Made by a program: the position numbers and the translations under genes
Assembly: GCF_046115505.1 (NCBI RefSeq)
Contig: NZ_CP170736.1
Span: 1,452,743-1,516,742, forward strand
Length of the DNA: 64,000 nucleotides
Direction: 5' to 3'
From: Dellaglioa kimchii
GTDB taxonomy: Bacteria > Bacillota > Bacilli > Lactobacillales > Lactobacillaceae
Part shown: positions 60,917 through 64,000 of the stretch, one piece after another
Position numbering within the stretch: position 1 is the stretch's first letter
Layout: each line of letters starts with the position of its first letter
The notes under the pieces: generated by a model
What the model was told of the DNA's origin: nothing
Databases searched by the model: none
What the model saw: the letters and a program-made list of their open reading frames with translations, nothing else

Positions 60917-60945
60917 TTGATAACGCTTACAATAAATGATACACT
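60917..60945 (+). promoter_or_regulatory. Promoter of licT with overlapping cre
   Basis: TTGATA (60917-60922), 17-nt spacer, TACACT (60940-60945). The cre TGATAACGCTTACA (60918-60931, 13 of 14) overlaps the -35. Confidence 0.78.
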
Positions 60946-60956
60946 AAATATGAAAT

Positions 60957-60985
60957 GAGTGTTACTGATTCGATCAGGCATGACC
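60957..60985 (+). promoter_or_regulatory. RAT site upstream of licT
   Basis: LicT-type ribonucleic antiterminator with the core CTGATTCGATCAGG, nearly identical to 22051-22080. It overlaps the 5' arm of the next terminator. Confidence 0.88.
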
Positions 60986-61030
60986 TATTGATGTAGATAT
61001 GAGAATATCTGTATTTGTAGGTCATTTTTT
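60980..61030 (+). terminator. LicT-controlled terminator before licT
   Basis: Outer stem ATGACCTA (60980-60987) with TAGGTCAT (61018-61025), inner stem AGATAT/ATATCT, six T. The RAT and this terminator exclude each other, so licT is autoregulated. Confidence 0.85.
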
Positions 61031-61051
61031 ATGGAAAGGGGTCGATTTAAT

Positions 61052-61897
61052 GTGAAGTTCGTAAAAAATTTTAATAATAATGCAGCTTTAGTTGAATCAT
61101 CCGACAATATTGAGTGGGTGGTCATTGGTAACGGTATTGGATTCGGTTATCGTGCTGGAGATAGTATTGATAAAGACCAGATTGATCGACGTTTTAAAGC
61201 TGAAGAAGATTCGGATACAATGAAATTGATTTCAGGATTTGATGCACAAACTTTGGAAATTACGACAGCTTTTGTTGAAGTAGTAGAGCCGTTAATTGAT
61301 GTGACATTTGATGATGTTCAATTTTTGATTTTAGTGGACCATTTTCAGTATTCATTACAAAAGAATCGTGAAGAAATGTTTTTAAATGATCGATCTGTTC
61401 ATTGGGAAATGAAAAAATTATTTCCAAGTGAATTTCATGCAGCAGAGGTTGGCATTAGAGAAATCGAAGTAAAATTTAACATTGCGGTTCAAAAAAATGA
61501 ATTGATTTTACTGACATACCATCTGATTAACGTCAAAGAAGGTGGGCATGCTGTTCAAGAATCGATGAAGCTAACAGAACTCATTTCGGGAATTGTTAAT
61601 ATTATTCAATTAGATACTGGTATTATTCTCGACGAAAAAACATTTAATTATAGTCGATTTGTTTCACATTTACGCTATTTATTCATTAGACATTTTCATA
61701 ATACTGAGATTGATCGTGCGGAACTTGACCCTGAGTTGCTTGCTATGATGATTAGTCGGTATCCACAAGTATACGGAACAGTGGAAAAAATCGTGCATTA
61801 TATTCGAGAACGGGCTGATTGGGATTTACAAGCAGACGAACAAGTTTACCTAGTTTTACATATCTGGCGAGTAACCCATAGGCGAGCAGAAAATTAA
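61052..61897 (+). CDS. licT: BglG-family transcriptional antiterminator LicT
   Basis: A 281-residue RNA-binding regulator. The CAT domain (1-55) starts MKFVKNFNNNAALVESSDNI with NGIGFGYRAGD. PRD1 (about 70-170) has His97 and His157, and PRD2 (about 175-281) His206 and His270, the four regulatory phosphorylation sites. The start is GTG 61052, 10 nt after AAAGGGG. The beta-glucoside EII is expected to inactivate it by PRD1 phosphorylation when no sugar is present, and HPr to activate it on PRD2. Its RNA targets in this window are 22051-22080 and 60957-60985. Confidence 0.94.
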   Translation: MKFVKNFNNNAALVESSDNIEWVVIGNGIGFGYRAGDSIDKDQIDRRFKAEEDSDTMKLISGFDAQTLEITTAFVEVVEPLIDVTFDDVQFLILVDHFQYSLQKNREEMFLNDRSVHWEMKKLFPSEFHAAEVGIREIEVKFNIAVQKNELILLTYHLINVKEGGHAVQESMKLTELISGIVNIIQLDTGIILDEKTFNYSRFVSHLRYLFIRHFHNTEIDRAELDPELLAMMISRYPQVYGTVEKIVHYIRERADWDLQADEQVYLVLHIWRVTHRRAEN

Positions 61898-61942
61898 ATA
61901 AATTGATAATTAGGTGTGTTATTGCCATTTATAAGCAAGCAT

Positions 61943-62002
61943 AAACCCAGTTATCCATGAAAACTCGTATTTTTTGAGTTGAAATGGATAACTGGGTTTT
62001 AA
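61943..62002 (+). terminator. Hairpin between licT and the PTS gene
   Basis: A 16-bp stem AAACCCAGTTATCCAT (61943-61958) with its complement at 61984-61999 and an inner ACTC/GAGT. The T-tract is short. No RAT is seen here, so partial read-through or an unrecognised promoter must feed the PTS gene. Confidence 0.75.
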
Positions 62003-62031
62003 TTTATAAAAAATAAAAAGGAGTGATTGTG

Positions 62032-63999
62032 ATGAGTTACGAAAAATTAGCTAAAGATATTTTAAAAAATGTAGGTGGCGAAGCTAACGTTAATAGCGTA
62101 GTCCATTGTACAACCCGACTAAGATTTAAATTAAAAGATGAATCTAAGGCCAATACCGATATCTTAAAAAATATGGATGGTGTAGTGACTGTTGTTAAAA
62201 GTGGTGGTCAGTACCAAGTGGTTGTTGGAAACCAAGTTCCGGAAGTTTATGATGCATTAGTTAAAGGTAGCGGACTTGATGGTGATGGCATTGTACCAGA
62301 TAATGATGGCGAAAAAATGAAACCACTTGATGCCTTTATTGATATGATTTCAGGTATCTTTGCACCAGCTTTAGGTGTTTTAGCTGCAACAGGGATGATC
62401 AAAGGATTGGTTTCATTACTAGTCGCATTTAGCTGGGTGGCACCGACATCTGGAACGTATATTATTTTAAATGCATTGGGAGATTCATTCTTTTACTTCT
62501 TCCCGATTATCTTAGCTTACAGTGCTAGTAAGAAATTTCACGTTAATCCATTGTTGGCAATGGTTATTGGTGCATCCTTAGTTTACCCAACTATTGTTGC
62601 ACAATTGCCAGCAACACTAGCCGCTTCCGGTGGGAAAGTACTATACACTTTATTTGCAGGAACAATTTTTGAATCACCAATTTATATGACATTCTTGGGC
62701 ATTCCAGTAATCATGATGAGTTACGCATCATCAGTGGTACCAATTATTGTATCAATTTGGTTTGCATCAAAAGTAGAACCATTCTTCAAAAAAGTGATAC
62801 CAGAAGTTGTACGGACATTCTTAGTACCAATGTTAACAGCACTTGTTGTTGTGCCTATTACATTTATCTTTATAGGTCCCATAACAACTTGGGCTAGTGA
62901 TATTGTGGCCACCGGCTTTACAGCCGTATACACATTTAGTCCAATTGCTGCTGGCGCAGTCCTTGGTGGCTTATGGCAAGTACTTGTTATCTTCGGGTTA
63001 CATTGGGGACTTGTGCCACTTGCCTTACTTAATATCTCAACAACCGGTTCAGATCCAATCTTAGCACTTATGTTAGGGACAACATTTGCTCAAATTGGGT
63101 CAGTATTGGCAATTACGATTAAAACAAAAAATAAAAAACTAAAGGGTCTTGGCTATTCTTCATTTATTTCAGGAATCTTTGGTGTTACGGAACCTGCTAT
63201 TTACGGAATTACGTTACCTCGTAAAAAACCATTTATTATTACATGTATTTCAGCCGCTATTGGTGGTATGGTTCTTGGTGCATTTGGTACAAAAGGATAC
63301 ATGGTTGGTGGATTAGGAGTTTTCTCTATTCCAAGTTACTTGAATCCTAAGGCAGGAATTGATATGTCATTCTACGCTGTACTGATAGCAATAGTTGTTT
63401 CATTCGTATTGGCATATATCTTAACGCTTATGTTCGGCTTAACAAAGGAAGATCAAGAAGTACCCGTTGCTGTTGTTGAAACAGAAGTAACGACGTCAGT
63501 ACTACCTGTAGAAGTAGAAATGAGTGGAGAAATCCTTGGTAGCCCACTTAAAGGTCAAGTCTTGCCTTTATCAGAGGTTAAAGATCCTGTCTTTAGTTCT
63601 GGCATTATGGGTGACGGTATTGCAATTCTACCTGAAATTGGTCAATTATATGCACCTGCTGATGGTAAAATAACATTAGTTTTTCCAACAGGTCACGCAG
63701 TTGGTATGTTAACAGACGATGGCGCCGAAATTTTAATGCATATTGGAATGGATACAGTTGAATTAGAAGGTAAGTATTTTGAAATTCAAACGGAAATTGA
63801 TACCGTCGTAAAAAAAGGTGATTTATTACTTAAATTTGATATTGAAGGTATTAAACAGGATGGGTATGAAATCATTACGCCAATTATTGTGACGAACACA
63901 CCAAAATATAAAAAAATTAAGCCACTTGCTAAAGATCAGTCAGAAATAATTGTTGGGGCAGATTTATTAGATTTAGAAATTAATTCAGGAGGTCAATAA
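62032..63999 (+). CDS. bglP: Beta-glucoside PTS transporter EIIBCA
   Basis: A 655-residue three-domain PTS permease. EIIB phosphorylation site Cys26 is in VVHCTTRLRF; EIIC spans about 105-475 with roughly ten helices and GVTEPAIYGITLPRKKP near 385; EIIA has the active His570 in ILMHIGMDTVEL. It imports and phosphorylates beta-glucosides (for example salicin, arbutin or cellobiose). ATG 62032 follows AAGGAGTG. It is complete, ending at 63999. The GH1 enzymes at 59460 and 22204 would split the product, and LicT is its regulator. Confidence 0.95.
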   Translation: MSYEKLAKDILKNVGGEANVNSVVHCTTRLRFKLKDESKANTDILKNMDGVVTVVKSGGQYQVVVGNQVPEVYDALVKGSGLDGDGIVPDNDGEKMKPLDAFIDMISGIFAPALGVLAATGMIKGLVSLLVAFSWVAPTSGTYIILNALGDSFFYFFPIILAYSASKKFHVNPLLAMVIGASLVYPTIVAQLPATLAASGGKVLYTLFAGTIFESPIYMTFLGIPVIMMSYASSVVPIIVSIWFASKVEPFFKKVIPEVVRTFLVPMLTALVVVPITFIFIGPITTWASDIVATGFTAVYTFSPIAAGAVLGGLWQVLVIFGLHWGLVPLALLNISTTGSDPILALMLGTTFAQIGSVLAITIKTKNKKLKGLGYSSFISGIFGVTEPAIYGITLPRKKPFIITCISAAIGGMVLGAFGTKGYMVGGLGVFSIPSYLNPKAGIDMSFYAVLIAIVVSFVLAYILTLMFGLTKEDQEVPVAVVETEVTTSVLPVEVEMSGEILGSPLKGQVLPLSEVKDPVFSSGIMGDGIAILPEIGQLYAPADGKITLVFPTGHAVGMLTDDGAEILMHIGMDTVELEGKYFEIQTEIDTVVKKGDLLLKFDIEGIKQDGYEIITPIIVTNTPKYKKIKPLAKDQSEIIVGADLLDLEINSGGQ

Positions 64000-64000
64000 G

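Noticed and set aside
61898..62031. RAT antiterminator before the PTS gene
   Set aside because: The hairpin there lacks the CTGATTCGATCAGG core and an overlapping alternative stem.
1..64000. CRISPR arrays, rRNA and tRNA genes
   Set aside because: No regularly spaced repeats, no cas genes, and no cloverleaf or rRNA-like sequence noticed on either strand.

Overview
This is an AT-rich chromosomal window from a lactic acid bacterium, most likely a member of the Lactobacillaceae. Several things point there: the ecfA1-ecfA2-ecfT-truA-rplM-rpsI order, the two-subunit beta-galactosidase LacL/LacM, the malolactic cluster mleR/mleS/mleP, the pcrA-ligA-camS-gatCAB-dgkB-rlmD housekeeping block, Firmicutes-type SOS boxes (CGAAC-N4-GTTC) and CcpA cre sites. 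The species cannot be fixed from the sequence. No rRNA, tRNA, CRISPR array, intact transposase or integrase was seen.

Layout. 1-3639: the end of ecfA1, ecfA2, ecfT and truA, then the ribosomal operon rplM-rpsI with a leader and a strong terminator. 3524-6708: a decayed insertion. A 59-bp stretch at the 3' end of rpsI is repeated at 6629-6687 (50 of 59 identical). Between the copies lie transposase fragments, about 0.6 kb of unrecognised DNA and one intact gene for a DUF262/DUF1524 (GmrSD-type) restriction-like protein. 6923-10158: an 82-aa orphan, a perfect 30-bp hairpin and the cre-controlled lacLM operon. 10160-12311: an Lsa-type antibiotic-resistance ABC-F gene with an attenuator-like leader and an ATA codon where the start should be, then a 47-aa basic protein. 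12378-18231: a TetR-controlled quinone reductase, an acetyltransferase, an amidohydrolase plus ABM protein, a DUF805 protein, and an HTH/membrane/exported trio. 18293-20911: recQ, an ASCH protein and a glyoxalase-fold protein. 21047-24347: a Gfo/Idh oxidoreductase, then a LicT-type antiterminated operon of a GH1 6-phospho-beta-glucosidase and a broken nanE. 24573-26930: an acetyltransferase and a BCCT transporter whose natural start appears to be ATT. 27170-31270: rhodanese, a MarR regulator, SOS-controlled recA, and an SOS-controlled Y-family polymerase with a YolD-like partner. 31422-35815: mleR, mleS, mleP and an ECF S component. 35895-40897: a nuclease with a small partner, Gfo/Idh, a GH73 glucosaminidase, xpt and a divergent PurK-like ATP-grasp protein. 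41043-52273: pcrA, ligA, camS, gatCAB, dgkB and rlmD. 52468-58157: GNAT, msrB, an amino-acid permease, DUF4828, Gfo/Idh and a DEAD-box helicase. 58288-63999: an Eis-like acetyltransferase with a GH1 enzyme, then licT and the beta-glucoside PTS transporter.

How it works together. Sugar use dominates the accessory content. lacLM, both GH1 loci, licT and two Gfo/Idh genes each have a cre-like site at or near their promoter, so they probably form a local CcpA regulon. LicT (61052-61897) should bind two near-identical RAT sites, one before its own gene and one before the GH1 gene 39 kb upstream. The PTS at the right edge would supply the phosphorylated beta-glucosides that the two GH1 enzymes split. 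DNA repair is a second theme: recA and the Y-family polymerase carry clear SOS boxes. The least ordinary parts are the rpsI-linked island remnant with its lone restriction-like gene, and the two intact genes (ABC-F and BCCT) that lack ATG/GTG/TTG at the position dictated by their Shine-Dalgarno sequence.
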